Below are positions 1 through 8,009 of a stretch of 36,654 nt of DNA, in pieces. Within the stretch, counting starts at the first letter, position 1; every line of letters starts with the position of its first letter. Source of the DNA: Allobosea sp. (lineage in GTDB: Bacteria; Pseudomonadota; Alphaproteobacteria; Rhizobiales; Beijerinckiaceae). The DNA lies in assembly GCF_030694325.1 (NCBI RefSeq), contig NZ_JAUXYO010000345.1:1-36654 (forward strand), in the 5' to 3' direction. Position numbers and translations under genes: made by a program. The notes beneath the pieces are model-generated. The model did not search any database, was not told where the DNA came from, and saw only the letters and a list, made by a program, of their open reading frames with translations.

Positions 1-364
1 CGTCGCGGAAATAGCTGCGGCCGAAATCAAAGCGGATGTAATCGCCGAGCATCTTCAGGAAGCGCTCATGTGCCGGCTTGTCGAAGCCGAATTGCTTTTC
101 CAGCTCCTTGATGAAGGCGGGGTCGAGGCCCTGCGCGCCGCGATAGGCGGAGCCGGCGTCGCCGGCCGCCTGAGCTCCCGCATCGCCACCCGATCCCCCG
201 CCGACGCGGTCCGCCGCGCCGCCGCTATTGGGGTTTTGCAGCTGCGAGATGACCCGTTCCACCGGCCCACCAGGGGCGAACTGCACGATCACGAAGGAGA
301 TCAGCAGGATGCCGAACAGGGTCGGCACCATCAGGGCGATGCGGCGCGCGATATAGCTCAGCAT
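1..364 (-). CDS. yejB: Peptide ABC transporter permease YejB (partial, N-terminal 121 residues)
   Basis: This is an inner-membrane permease subunit of a Yej-type oligopeptide/microcin C importer; the window edge removes everything after residue 121. The visible part starts MLSYIARRIALMVPTLFGI, one membrane segment at about residues 8-28, followed by the IVQFAPGGPVERV stretch typical of YejB. A Gly/Ala-rich linker follows, then the conserved segments GLDPAFIKELEKQFGFDK and DYIRFDFGRSYFRD, which closely match what I recall of E. coli YejB. The ATG is six bases after the stop of the binding-protein gene at 371, so the two are one operon (binding protein first). In the known family the order continues with yejE and yejF, which would lie outside the window. 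The family call is strong; the true substrate is not shown by sequence. Confidence 0.9.
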   Translation of the reverse strand, partial: MLSYIARRIALMVPTLFGILLISFVIVQFAPGGPVERVISQLQNPNSGGAADRVGGGSGGDAGAQAAGDAGSAYRGAQGLDPAFIKELEKQFGFDKPAHERFLKMLGDYIRFDFGRSYFRD

Positions 365-370
365 GCCGCC

Positions 371-2239
371 TCAGGCCTTCCCGATCCGCTTCGCCTTGTC
401 GGCATCGTACCACCAGATCCCCGGCGCGCCCGAGCCGAATTTGGGCTTGGTCTGCGGCCGCTCGAACATATCCCAATAGGCCAGCCATTCGGTCGGGTTC
501 CACCACATCGGGATCCAGTAGCGCCCGGCGCGCAGCACGCGGTCGAGGCATTTGGCCGCGACGACGACCTCGGCATAGCTGTCGGCCTGACCGATCGCGG
601 CGATCATCGCGTCGACGGCCGGGTGGCTGACGCCGCCGACATTACGCGAGCCGCGCGTCTTTGCCGCCTCCGAGCCATAGACGATGCGCAGGGAGTCGCT
701 GGGGATGGCGCTGCCGCCGAGCGCGCGGCTGATGATGTCAAAATCGAACTCGTCGAGGCGGCGCTGATACTGCGCGCCATCGACGATGCGTGAGGTCGCG
801 GTGATACCCACCCGCTTCAGATTGGCCTGGAAGGGCTGCGTATGGGGCTGCAGCGCCCCCTGCGAATCGAGGAACTCGATCTCGAAGGGCTGTCCGTTGG
901 GCAGTTTCAGCACCGCGCCGTCGCGCTTGCAGCCGGCTGCGCGGAACATCTCGTCGGCACGGCGCAACAGGGCGCGGTCGCTGCCCGACCCGTCGGAGAC
1001 GGGCGGCAGGAAGGGCTCGCCGAAGACCTCGTCCGGCACCTGGCCGCGGAAGGGCTCGAGCAGCTTGAGTTCCTCCGGCGAGGGCAGGCCGGTCGCCTTC
1101 GAATCCGAGTTCTCGAAATAGGAGGTCATTCGCGCGAAGGACGAGAACATGATGTTCCGGTTCGTCCATTCGAAATCGAAGCACAGGCCGAGGGCCTCGC
1201 GGATGCGCGGATCGGCGAATTTCTCGCGGCGCAGGTTGAAGATCCAGCCCTGCGAGCCGGTGGGGTCGGTCTTGGGCAGCGCCTCCTTCTTCACCTTGCC
1301 CTCATGCAGGGCTGGGAAGTCGTAGCCTGTCGCCCAGATGCGGGAGGTGAACTCCTCCTGGAAGGTGATGACGCCGCTCTTGAAGGCCTCGAACGCCACC
1401 TGCCGGTCGCGGAAATACTCCCAGCGCACCCGGTCGAAATTGTTGACGCCGATGTTCACCGGCAGGTCGCGGCCCCAGTATTCGGCCACGCGCTCGAACT
1501 CGATGAACCGGCCCTGCTCGAAGCGGCCGACCTTGTAGGCGCCCGAACCCAGCGGCGGCTCCAGCGTCGAGGCCTCGAAATTCCGGGTCGACCAGAATGT
1601 TTCAGAAAACACCGGCAGCCCCGCGACGATCAGATGCAGGTCGCGACTGCGCTTCGGCGAAAGCTGGGCGACGAAGATGTCGTCGCTCTCGGCCGTGGCG
1701 GAGGCGAGTTCGTTCAGCATCAGCCGGTAGGAGGGGTGCCCCTTGCTCTTGAGCAGGTTCATGCTGAAGGCGACGTCGCGGGCGGTCACGCGGCTGCCGT
1801 CATGAAAGCGCGCCTCCGGCCTTAAGCGGAAGCGGTAGGTCAGCCTGTCGGCGGACACCGAAACGCTCTTCGCCAGCAAGCCATAGAGCGTGCCCGGCTC
1901 GTCGCCAGAGCCGGCCATCAGGCTGTCGAAGCAGGAATCCATGCCGGCGGCGCCGTCGCCCTGCAGCACGAAGGTGTTGAGCGTGTTGAAGGTGTCGAAG
2001 CTCTGGTTGCCGCTCGCCCGCTTGATCTGGACGGTCAGCGTGCCACCCTTGGGCGCTTCCGGGTTCACATAGGGAAAATGCGGGAAATCAGCGGGTAGGC
2101 CGAGCTCGCCGAAGGTCGAGAGGCCATGCGTCTCGGTGTCCTGCGCGAAGGCGCGCCCGCCCAGCCCCGGCAGCGCGGGGCCGCCCGCGAGGAGCGCGGC
2201 CGCTTTCAGGACCCTGCGGCGCGTCATGCGGATCGTCAT
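371..2239 (-). CDS. yejA: Extracellular solute-binding protein family 5, YejA-like, Tat-exported
   Basis: A periplasmic peptide-binding protein of 622 residues, the usual size for the YejA/OppA-like family 5. I chose ATG 2239 because a GAGGAG Shine-Dalgarno lies about 10 bases upstream and the product then begins MTIRMTRRRVLKAAALLAGG, a twin-arginine signal (TRRRVLK then a hydrophobic stretch) with likely cleavage near AFAQ-DTE. Family-typical pieces include FPYVNPEAPKGGTL near the mature N-terminus, RPEARFHDGSRVTARDVAFS, and DPTGSQGWIFNLRREKFADP. The last is characteristic of the YejA branch, which binds longer peptides and microcin C-like compounds. It is followed after six bases by yejB. 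The substrate in this organism is inferred from family only. Confidence 0.9.
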   Translation of the reverse strand: MTIRMTRRRVLKAAALLAGGPALPGLGGRAFAQDTETHGLSTFGELGLPADFPHFPYVNPEAPKGGTLTVQIKRASGNQSFDTFNTLNTFVLQGDGAAGMDSCFDSLMAGSGDEPGTLYGLLAKSVSVSADRLTYRFRLRPEARFHDGSRVTARDVAFSMNLLKSKGHPSYRLMLNELASATAESDDIFVAQLSPKRSRDLHLIVAGLPVFSETFWSTRNFEASTLEPPLGSGAYKVGRFEQGRFIEFERVAEYWGRDLPVNIGVNNFDRVRWEYFRDRQVAFEAFKSGVITFQEEFTSRIWATGYDFPALHEGKVKKEALPKTDPTGSQGWIFNLRREKFADPRIREALGLCFDFEWTNRNIMFSSFARMTSYFENSDSKATGLPSPEELKLLEPFRGQVPDEVFGEPFLPPVSDGSGSDRALLRRADEMFRAAGCKRDGAVLKLPNGQPFEIEFLDSQGALQPHTQPFQANLKRVGITATSRIVDGAQYQRRLDEFDFDIISRALGGSAIPSDSLRIVYGSEAAKTRGSRNVGGVSHPAVDAMIAAIGQADSYAEVVVAAKCLDRVLRAGRYWIPMWWNPTEWLAYWDMFERPQTKPKFGSGAPGIWWYDADKAKRIGKA

Positions 2240-2370
2240 CGTGTCGCGTCTCCTCGTCGATGGCGGTGCGTCCGAATCGCCCAGGTTCATCTGGCCCGCC
2301 CTGTCGGCAGGCGCAACATCGCACACCATCGTGGCGGCAACACCGTGACCGGCGCAAGCCGCCGGCGCCC

Positions 2371-2400
2371 AAAGAAAAAGCCGGGCGCAGCGCCCGGCTT
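2371..2400 (-). terminator. Rho-independent terminator of the cytochrome c gene
   Basis: A GC-rich hairpin has stem arms at 2378-2387 and 2391-2400 (core AGCCGGGCG / CGCCCGGCT) and a three-base loop. Read on the minus strand it is followed by TTTTTCTTT (2371-2379). It lies 32 bases beyond the stop of the cytochrome gene (2432), as expected for an intrinsic terminator, and it separates that gene from the downstream Yej operon. Confidence 0.85.
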
Positions 2401-2431
2401 CAAAGAATGGTGATCGTCGGCAGGTTGCTGC

Positions 2432-2971
2432 TCAGGGCGTGGGCAGCGGCTTGGGCGCGTCGGCGAGCGAGTTGAGATAAGCCACCATATCGGCGCGGGT
2501 ATCGGGGCGCCCGACGCCGGCATAGGCCATGATCGTGCCGGGCATGTAGGCCTTCGGGTTCTTCAGGAAGCCGTCGAGCTGCTCGGCCTCCCATTTCTCG
2601 GCCGACTTGGCCTTCATCGCGGCGGAATAGGCGAAGCCGTCGACTGCGCCCTTGTTGCGGGCATAGACGTCGTAGAGATGCGGGCCGATCTTGTTGGCGC
2701 CGCCCTTCTCGAAGGTGTGGCAGGCCTTGCAGGCGCCGACGGCCTTTTCGCCGCGGGCGACGTCGGCCTTGGCGAGGCGGACCGCGATCGGCTCCTCGGC
2801 CGCGGCGGCCGGGGCGGAGGCGGCGGCGACCGGTTCGTCGCTGGGCAGGTCGAAGCCGGGCACGGCAGGCTTCGTCGGCGCGAACACGATGCCGGCCGTC
2901 ATGTTGAGGCCCATCACGACCAGCAGCGTCGAGAGAACGGCACCGGCAATCTTGTTGGTTTCGATATCCAT
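2432..2971 (-). CDS. cycM: Membrane-anchored class I cytochrome c (CycM-like, c552 type)
   Basis: An electron-transfer haem protein of 179 residues. An uncleaved N-terminal membrane anchor (about residues 8-30, AGAVLSTLLVVMGLNMTAG) is followed by an Ala/Pro-rich linker (about 35-65). A cytochrome c domain then carries the haem-binding CKACH at 81-85 and the distal region MPGTIMAY at 143-150, where a Met is the likely sixth haem ligand. This layout matches rhizobial CycM, which passes electrons to the aa3-type terminal oxidase. ATG 2971 is preferred because a GAGGG motif lies about 11 bases upstream and because it begins just before the anchor. The gene is divergent from kdsB, the neighbourhood seen in many Rhizobiales, and ends in a clear terminator. 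Confidence 0.9.
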   Translation of the reverse strand: MDIETNKIAGAVLSTLLVVMGLNMTAGIVFAPTKPAVPGFDLPSDEPVAAASAPAAAAEEPIAVRLAKADVARGEKAVGACKACHTFEKGGANKIGPHLYDVYARNKGAVDGFAYSAAMKAKSAEKWEAEQLDGFLKNPKAYMPGTIMAYAGVGRPDTRADMVAYLNSLADAPKPLPTP

Positions 2972-3070
2972 CGTATCCGAACCCTCGGCTGCCGGCGCAT
3001 CTGGCGCAGGCAGCAAGACAGCTTTGCGCGGACCCTGCAGGGGCCGACACCCGCGCGTTGCTTAACCGCT

Positions 3071-3098
3071 TTGCGCGCCTCATTGCAACTCGTATAAG
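3071..3098 (+). promoter_or_regulatory. Candidate sigma70-type promoter for kdsB-pheA
   Basis: TTGCGC (3071-3076) is separated by 16 bases from TATAAG (3093-3098), a good -10 match with only a weak -35. It lies in the divergent gap between cycM and kdsB, about 75 bases upstream of the kdsB ATG. The match was found by eye; the call is tentative. Confidence 0.3.
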
Positions 3099-3173
3099 CA
3101 CGCTCCGCTTTGAGACCTTTTGACGCCTCGCGCCGCGCTTGCGCGCCGCCGCCACTGAGCCCTGCCAGCCATC

Positions 3174-3911
3174 ATGACGGACCCGCTGATCCTGATCCCC
3201 GCGCGCCTGAGTGCGACGCGTCTTCCCGGCAAGCCGCTGGCGGACATCCATGGCGAGCCGATGATCGTCCGCGTCTGGCGCCGCGCCATCGCGGCGGGCA
3301 TCGGTCCCGTCGCGGTCGCGACCGACTCCGCCGACATCAAGGCGGCCGTCGAAGCGGTGGGCGGTGTCTCCGTGATGACCAGCGTCGACCACCCCTCGGG
3401 CTCCGACCGCATCAAGGAAGCCGCCGACATCCTCGATCCGAACGGCCTCCACGATGTCATCGTCAACGTTCAGGGCGACTTCCCGACGCTCGATCCCGTT
3501 GCCATCGCCGCCGCGATCACGCCGCTCGCCGATCCGGCGGTGCAGATCGCCACGCTCGTCGGCCTGATCACCGACGAGGAGGAGAAGACCGCGCCGAGCG
3601 TCGTCAAGATGGTCGGCAGCCCCGTCGCACCGGGCCGCCTGCGGGCGCTCTATTTCACCCGCGCCACGGCGCCCTATGGCGAGGGCCCGCTCTACCACCA
3701 TGTCGGCATCTACGCCTATCGCCGCCGCGCGCTCGACCGATTCGTCAGCCTGCCGCAGTCGACCCTGGAGAAGCGCGAGAGCCTCGAGCAGCTGCGCGCG
3801 CTCGAGGACGGCATGCGCATCGACGCGATGATCATCGACCATGTCCCGCGCGGCGTCGACACGCCCCCCGATCTCGACCGCGCCCGCGCGGTCCTGAAGA
3901 CCAGCGCCTGA
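3174..3911 (+). CDS. kdsB: 3-deoxy-manno-octulosonate cytidylyltransferase (CMP-KDO synthetase)
   Basis: Activates KDO with CTP to give CMP-KDO for lipid A inner-core synthesis in the cytoplasm. The 245-residue length is normal for KdsB. Visible motifs are the nucleotide-binding [15 protein letters not shown] at about 8-22, HPSGSDRI at 73-80, and the metal-binding VNVQGDFP at 97-104. In that last motif Phe stands where many gammaproteobacterial enzymes have Glu, a position I regard as variable in alphaproteobacteria. Later pieces are [15 protein letters not shown] and [12 protein letters not shown]. The start ATG 3174 gives the full N-terminal motif. pheA follows after 18 bases on the same strand, so the two are probably cotranscribed, an arrangement common in Rhizobiales. 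Presence of KDO activation fits a Gram-negative host. Confidence 0.95.
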   Translation: MTDPLILIPARLSATRLPGKPLADIHGEPMIVRVWRRAIAAGIGPVAVATDSADIKAAVEAVGGVSVMTSVDHPSGSDRIKEAADILDPNGLHDVIVNVQGDFPTLDPVAIAAAITPLADPAVQIATLVGLITDEEEKTAPSVVKMVGSPVAPGRLRALYFTRATAPYGEGPLYHHVGIYAYRRRALDRFVSLPQSTLEKRESLEQLRALEDGMRIDAMIIDHVPRGVDTPPDLDRARAVLKTSA

Positions 3912-3929
3912 AGTCCGAGAGCCGCATTC

Positions 3930-4784
3930 ATGACCATCATCGTTTCCTATCAGGGCGAACCCGGCGCCTTCTCCTCCCAGGCCGCCCTGCAGGTCTTCCC
4001 CGATTGCGAGCTTCTGCCCTGCGCCACCTTCGAGGATGCGCTCGCAGCGGTCTCCGACGGCACCGCGCGCTACGGCATGATCCCGATCGAGAATTCGATC
4101 GCCGGCCGCGTCGCCGACATCCATCATTTGCTGCCGCGCTCGGGGCTGCACATCATCGGCGAGCATTTCCTGCCGATCCGCTTCCATCTGATGGCGGTGA
4201 AGGGTGCGACGCTGGCGACGCTGACGCGGGTTCAGAGCCACATCCACGCGCTCGGCCAATGCCGCAAGATCATCCGCAAGCTCGGCCTCAAGGCCGAGGT
4301 CGCGGCCGACACTGCCGGCTCGGCTCGGCAGGTGGCGGAGGCGGCCGACATCACCCGCGCCGCGATCGCGCCGCGCATTGCGGCCGAAGTCTACGGGCTC
4401 GAGATCCTGATGGAGGATATCGAGGACGAGAAGCACAACACCACGCGCTTCGTGATCCTGTCGAAATACCCCGAATTCACCCGCCAGGGTGCCGCGAAGA
4501 CGGTGACGACGCTGATCTTCCAGGTCCGCAACCTGCCGGCCGCGCTCTACAAGGCGATGGGCGGCTTCGCGACCAACGGCATCAACATGACCAAGCTCGA
4601 GAGCTACATGGTCGACGGCCAGTTCTCGGCGACGATGTTCTACGCGGATGTCGAGGGGCACCCTGACGATCCGGCGTTGCGCCGCGCGCTCGACGAACTC
4701 GCCTTCTTCTCGAAGGAGGTGAAGATTCTCGGCGTCTATCCCGCGAGCCCCCTGCGCGAGAATTTTGCGGAAGCCGCCGAATAG
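3930..4784 (+). CDS. pheA: Prephenate dehydratase (monofunctional) with ACT domain
   Basis: Converts prephenate to phenylpyruvate, the committed step to phenylalanine. At 284 residues it is the stand-alone form with no chorismate mutase domain. The catalytic domain spans about residues 3-182 and contains IPIENSIAG (51-59) and the catalytic TTRF at 171-174. The ACT regulatory domain spans about 193-272 and contains ALYKAMGGFATNGINM followed by TKLESYM, the region that binds phenylalanine for feedback inhibition in the family. It begins 18 bases after kdsB. Confidence in function is high. Confidence 0.95.
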   Translation: MTIIVSYQGEPGAFSSQAALQVFPDCELLPCATFEDALAAVSDGTARYGMIPIENSIAGRVADIHHLLPRSGLHIIGEHFLPIRFHLMAVKGATLATLTRVQSHIHALGQCRKIIRKLGLKAEVAADTAGSARQVAEAADITRAAIAPRIAAEVYGLEILMEDIEDEKHNTTRFVILSKYPEFTRQGAAKTVTTLIFQVRNLPAALYKAMGGFATNGINMTKLESYMVDGQFSATMFYADVEGHPDDPALRRALDELAFFSKEVKILGVYPASPLRENFAEAAE

Positions 4785-4797
4785 GGGAACTGCTGTC

Positions 4798-5475
4798 GTG
4801 GTCGAGGCCATCCCTGCCCACGTATCGAAGCGGCCTTCGCTCCATCTCGACCACCTGACCGTGATCGCGCCCTCGCTGGCCGAGGGCGTCGCGCATGTGC
4901 GGGCCTGCCTCGATCTCGACGTGCCCTTCGGCCAGCGTCACGCCTATCTGGGCACGCACAACCACCTGCTGCAACTCGGCGGCTCGGTCTATCTGGAGAT
5001 CGTCGCGCTCGATCCGGAAGGCCGCGCGCCTCGGCGGCCGCGCTGGTTCGGCTTGGACGACCAGGCGAGCGTCCGGCGGGCCTGGGACAAAGGGCGCCGC
5101 CTGCGCGGCTGGGTCGCGCGCACCGACGGCATCGACGCCGTGTTGGCGGGACGCGAAAACATCTTCGGCCGCAAGGTCGCTCTGCCTTTCGACGATCCCA
5201 CCTTCGATTTTGCGATCCCCGACGACGGCTCGCTGCCCGGCGACGGCGCCTATCCCTCGCTCATCGACCGGCGCGGCAAGGCACGCTCCATGGCAACGAT
5301 GGCCGATCTCGGCGCGAGGCTGCAGGCGATCACGCTCGAGTGCCCCGATCCCGCGGCCATCCTGAGGCTGTACGACGCGTTCGCGATCGACACCCGGCCT
5401 CTGGTCCAGCCCGGGCCCGCCCTGTGCTATCGGGCCAGCATCGAGACGCCGGCGGGGGTGAAGGAGCTGACCTAG
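4798..5475 (+). CDS. VOC superfamily protein, Glyoxalase_3-like
   Basis: A 225-residue protein of the vicinal-oxygen-chelate fold. The N-terminal half carries LHLDHLTVIAPSLAEGVAHV and the stretch LGTHNHLLQLGGSVYLEIVA, which match the glyoxalase-like domain family (Glyoxalase_3) with candidate metal ligands His in LDHL and Glu in YLEIVA. No reaction can be assigned. I chose GTG 4798 because AGGGGA lies about 10 bases upstream; an ATG at 4765 would overlap pheA and lacks such a site. It follows pheA after 13 bases, so cotranscription is likely. Its stop codon overlaps that of convergent nudC. Confidence 0.75.
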   Translation: MVEAIPAHVSKRPSLHLDHLTVIAPSLAEGVAHVRACLDLDVPFGQRHAYLGTHNHLLQLGGSVYLEIVALDPEGRAPRRPRWFGLDDQASVRRAWDKGRRLRGWVARTDGIDAVLAGRENIFGRKVALPFDDPTFDFAIPDDGSLPGDGAYPSLIDRRGKARSMATMADLGARLQAITLECPDPAAILRLYDAFAIDTRPLVQPGPALCYRASIETPAGVKELT

Positions 5476-6428
5476 GCGCGCTCGCCCTCGACCGCCCAGG
5501 CCCGCAGCAGCGTGTTGGCGATGGCGAGATGCTGCGGGCTGGTGAAGCCCTCGGGATGGGTCCCTTCCAGCATCGCCAGCGCTTCTTCGCGGGTGAACCA
5601 GCGCCCGGCCTCAAGCTCGGTCATGTCGAGTACGATCTCGTCGTTCAGCGCCTCCGCGATGCAGCCGATCATCAGCGAACCGGGAAAGGGCCAGGGCTGC
5701 GAGGCGATGTAGCGGACGGTGCCGACGCGCAGGCCGGCCTCCTCCCAGCTCTCGCGGCGCACCGCGTCCTCGAAGGTCTCGCCGGGTTCGACGAAGCCGG
5801 CGATGCAGGAATACATCCCCGGCGCGAAACGCGCCTGGCGCGCCAGCAGGCAGGTCTCGCCGCGCGTCACCAGCATGATCACGACCGGGTCGGTGCGCGG
5901 GAAATGCTGGGCGCCGCAGGCGCTGCATTCGCGCTTCCAGCCCGACGCGCCGAGTTGGGTCGGTCCGCCGCACTGGGCGCAGCAGCGGTGGCGCGCATGC
6001 CAGTCCAGCAACGCCTTGGCCTGGCCGAGCGGGCCGACCTCGTCCTCCGGAACCAGCCGCTTCAGCGCGACCGAGCGCAGATCGCTGACCACGAGCTCCG
6101 GCCGTGCCCGCAGCACCTCCGCCTGGGCCCGGTCCAGCAGCCGCCCGAAGCGCGGGGCGCCGTCGGGCGCCAGACCGAGAAAGGCCTCCTCCAGCCCGTC
6201 GCCGAGGGACTGCGTCTCGCCATGGGTGAACCAGATCGAGAGCGCCTCGCCATCGAGCCGCTTGAGAATCGGCGTCTCGCCGGCGACGACCGCGATGCGC
6301 GTATCGGAGCGGTGGCGCAGCGCGTTCACGGCATCGGTCTTGTCGCGCAGGTCCTCGCGACGGTCGAGCGTGTTGACGGCGAAACCCGTGAGGGCCGAGC
6401 GTTCGCGGGGACGTGAGGCGTCGTTCAT
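5472..6428 (-). CDS. nudC: NAD+/NADH pyrophosphatase (Nudix)
   Basis: Hydrolyses NAD(H) to NMN(H) and AMP; in E. coli NudC also removes NAD caps from RNA. The 318-residue protein has an N-terminal domain (to about 145). A four-Cys zinc ribbon follows (C150, C153, C168, C171; C149 is adjacent). The Nudix domain has a perfect box at 211-233 (GFVEPGE ... REsWEEAGL). The NADH-pyrophosphatase signature SQPWPFPGS at 243-251 separates this family from other Nudix enzymes. ATG 6428 was chosen because it gives the normal N-terminus. It lies 43 bases downstream of mmsB on the same strand and could be cotranscribed. The convergent overlap with the VOC gene at its 3-prime end is four bases. Confidence 0.95.
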   Translation of the reverse strand: MNDASRPRERSALTGFAVNTLDRREDLRDKTDAVNALRHRSDTRIAVVAGETPILKRLDGEALSIWFTHGETQSLGDGLEEAFLGLAPDGAPRFGRLLDRAQAEVLRARPELVVSDLRSVALKRLVPEDEVGPLGQAKALLDWHARHRCCAQCGGPTQLGASGWKRECSACGAQHFPRTDPVVIMLVTRGETCLLARQARFAPGMYSCIAGFVEPGETFEDAVRRESWEEAGLRVGTVRYIASQPWPFPGSLMIGCIAEALNDEIVLDMTELEAGRWFTREEALAMLEGTHPEGFTSPQHLAIANTLLRAWAVEGERA

Positions 6429-6471
6429 GCCCTCCGTCCTAAACCCCGCTCCCGCCCCCACGCAAGCACGG

Positions 6472-7359
6472 TTATGTGGCGCTGCGGCCGCGCAGCAGAT
6501 GGACGATGGCGGAGAAGTCCGCTCCGCCTTCGCCCCAGGCGTTGTGGAGCCCGTAGAGCTGCGTGGCCGCGGCGCCGAGAGGCGTCGAGGCGCCGGCCGC
6601 CTGGGCGGCCTCCTGCGAGAGCTTGAGGTCCTTCAGCATCAGGGCCGAGGCGAAGCCGGGCTTGTAGTCGTTGTTGGCCGGCGAGGTCGGCACGGGGCCC
6701 GGCACCGGGCAATAGGTGGTCAGCGACCAGCACTGTCCCGACGAGGTCGAGGCGACGTCGAACAGCGCCTGATGCGACAGGCCGAGCTTCTCCGCCAGCA
6801 CGAAGGCTTCCGACACGCCGATCATCGAGATGCCCAGGATCATGTTGTTGCAGATCTTGGCCGCCTGGCCGTTGCCGGCGGCGCCGCAATGCACGATGCG
6901 CCGGCCCATCGCCTTCAGGATCGGCTCGCCCAGTGCGAAGGCCTCGTCCGTGCCGCCGACCATGAAGGTCAGGGTCCCGCCCTTTGCCCCGCCGGTGCCG
7001 CCGGAGACCGGCGCGTCGAGCGAGAGGCAGCCGCGCTCGCCGGCCAGCCCATGTGCCTTGCGCGCGCTTTCGACATCTACGGTCGAGCAGTCGATCATCA
7101 GGGCGCCGCGCTGCACATGGGGCAGCACATCGCCCCAGACAGAGAGCACATGCTTGCCGGCCGGCAGCATGGTGACGACGATATCGGCGTCCGCGACCGC
7201 CTCCTGCGCCGAGGAGGCAATGGCCACGCCGAGTTCGGCGGCGGCATCCTTCGAGGCCTGAACCAGATCGAAGGCGCGGACCTCATGCCCGGCCTTGACG
7301 AGGTTTCCGGCCATCGGGCCGCCCATATTGCCGAGGCCGATGAAGGCGATGCTGGTCAT
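6472..7359 (-). CDS. mmsB: 3-hydroxyisobutyrate dehydrogenase
   Basis: Oxidises 3-hydroxyisobutyrate to methylmalonate semialdehyde with NAD in valine catabolism. The 295-residue length is typical. The Rossmann motif GLGNMG is at 8-13, the substrate-binding DAPVSGG at 115-121, and the catalytic lysine K168 lies in NGQAAKICNNM. ATG 7359 has AAGGA about 9 bases upstream. It shares a pathway with mmsA (9883-11379) and the acyl-CoA dehydrogenase (8010-9164), but the plus-strand higBA module lies between it and the dehydrogenase. It therefore probably has its own promoter, in the 58-base gap shared with higB. Confidence 0.93.
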   Translation of the reverse strand: MTSIAFIGLGNMGGPMAGNLVKAGHEVRAFDLVQASKDAAAELGVAIASSAQEAVADADIVVTMLPAGKHVLSVWGDVLPHVQRGALMIDCSTVDVESARKAHGLAGERGCLSLDAPVSGGTGGAKGGTLTFMVGGTDEAFALGEPILKAMGRRIVHCGAAGNGQAAKICNNMILGISMIGVSEAFVLAEKLGLSHQALFDVASTSSGQCWSLTTYCPVPGPVPTSPANNDYKPGFASALMLKDLKLSQEAAQAAGASTPLGAAATQLYGLHNAWGEGGADFSAIVHLLRGRSAT

Positions 7360-7385
7360 GGTCGTGATCCTTCCATTCTTCTTGA

Positions 7386-7411
7386 CGGAATATCTTTGGC
7401 GGAATAGCTTT
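7386..7411. promoter_or_regulatory. Direct-repeat operator candidate before higB
   Basis: Two 12-base direct repeats, CGGAATATCTTT (7386-7397) and CGGAATAGCTTT (7400-7411), match at 11 of 12 positions and start 14 bases apart. They fill most of the 58-base gap between divergent mmsB and higB. A TTGACG (7382-7387) just upstream could serve as a -35 element for higB. Binding by HigA, the DNA-binding antitoxin, is an inference from the usual autoregulation of such loci. Confidence 0.5.
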
Positions 7412-7417
7412 CCAGCT

Positions 7418-7696
7418 GTGATCGGATCGTTCGCGCAGAAGGAGGCCGAACTCCTGTTCCACGACAAGCCGGTCCGGCGTTTCGCCGCGATCGAGCGCGT
7501 GGTCAGGCGCAAGCTGCTGCTGCTTCATGCAGCCGCCAGGCTCGACGATCTGCGTGTGCCGCCCGGCAACCGGTTGGAAGCCCTGAAGGGCGACCGCAGC
7601 GGGCAGCATTCGATCCGCATCAACGACCAGTGGCGGATCTGCTTCATCTGGAAGGAGGGCGAGGCGCATGACGTCGAAATCGTCGATTATCATTGA
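7418..7696 (+). CDS. higB: HigB/RelE-family toxin of a type II toxin-antitoxin module
   Basis: Predicted ribosome-dependent mRNA endonuclease of the HigB (RelE-fold) family, 92 residues. The sequence runs from VIGSFAQKEAELLFHDK to the highly conserved RLEALKGDRSGQHSIRIND and WRICFIW, ending DVEIVDYH, a textbook HigB ending. I chose GTG 7418 because it gives the family's normal start and length. The frame is open further upstream to an ATG at 7295, but that would run into mmsB on the other strand. The toxin precedes the antitoxin, as in higBA loci, and overlaps it by 29 bases. It sits between mmsB and the acyl-CoA dehydrogenase of the valine cluster, on the opposite strand to both. Confidence 0.9.
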   Translation: MIGSFAQKEAELLFHDKPVRRFAAIERVVRRKLLLLHAAARLDDLRVPPGNRLEALKGDRSGQHSIRINDQWRICFIWKEGEAHDVEIVDYH

Positions 7697-8006
7697 GGCG
7701 GTGGAGGCCGACGAGGCGGCGCTGGACCTGATTCCGCCCGGCGAAGTCCTGATCGAGGACTTCATGAAGCCGCTCGGTGTCAGCCAGAACCGCTTGGCAC
7801 GCGACATCGACGCGCCTGTGAGCCGCATCTCCGGCATCGTCAAAGGCGAGCGCAGCATCACGGCCGACACGGCCCTGCGCCTGGCGAAGTTCTTTGGGAC
7901 GACGCCCGAGATGTGGATGAACCTGCAGACGGATTATGATTTGCGGGCGGCACGGCGCGTGTGCGGTGCGGATATCGACAAGCGCGTGAGGCCGCTTGCC
8001 GCATAG
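7668..8006 (+). CDS. higA: HigA-family antitoxin (XRE helix-turn-helix)
   Basis: Antitoxin that neutralises HigB and, by family, represses its own operon. The 112-residue protein has an XRE-type HTH at about 28-85, with LGVSQNRLARDIDAPVSRIS and ITADTALRLAKFFGTTPEMW, the latter being the classic HigA segment. ATG 7668 overlaps the toxin gene by 29 bases and has GGAGG about 9 bases upstream. A GTG at 7701 just past the toxin stop is a weaker alternative, giving about 101 residues. The gene ends four bases from the convergent acyl-CoA dehydrogenase stop. Confidence 0.9.
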   Translation: MTSKSSIIIEAVEADEAALDLIPPGEVLIEDFMKPLGVSQNRLARDIDAPVSRISGIVKGERSITADTALRLAKFFGTTPEMWMNLQTDYDLRAARRVCGADIDKRVRPLAA

Positions 8007-8009
8007 CCG

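Noticed and set aside
4765-4797. ATG 4765 as start of the VOC gene
   Set aside because: It lies inside pheA and has no ribosome-binding site, whereas GTG 4798 has AGGGGA at good spacing.
2400-4811. An 803-codon open frame on the minus strand across cycM, kdsB and pheA
   Set aside because: It is antisense to kdsB and pheA, which have clear motifs, and its translation is low-complexity Arg/Gly/Asp-rich, as expected for a shadow frame in high-GC DNA.
7295-7417. N-terminal extension of HigB from ATG 7295
   Set aside because: It overlaps the mmsB coding start on the other strand and has no similarity to HigB, whose normal length is reached from GTG 7418.
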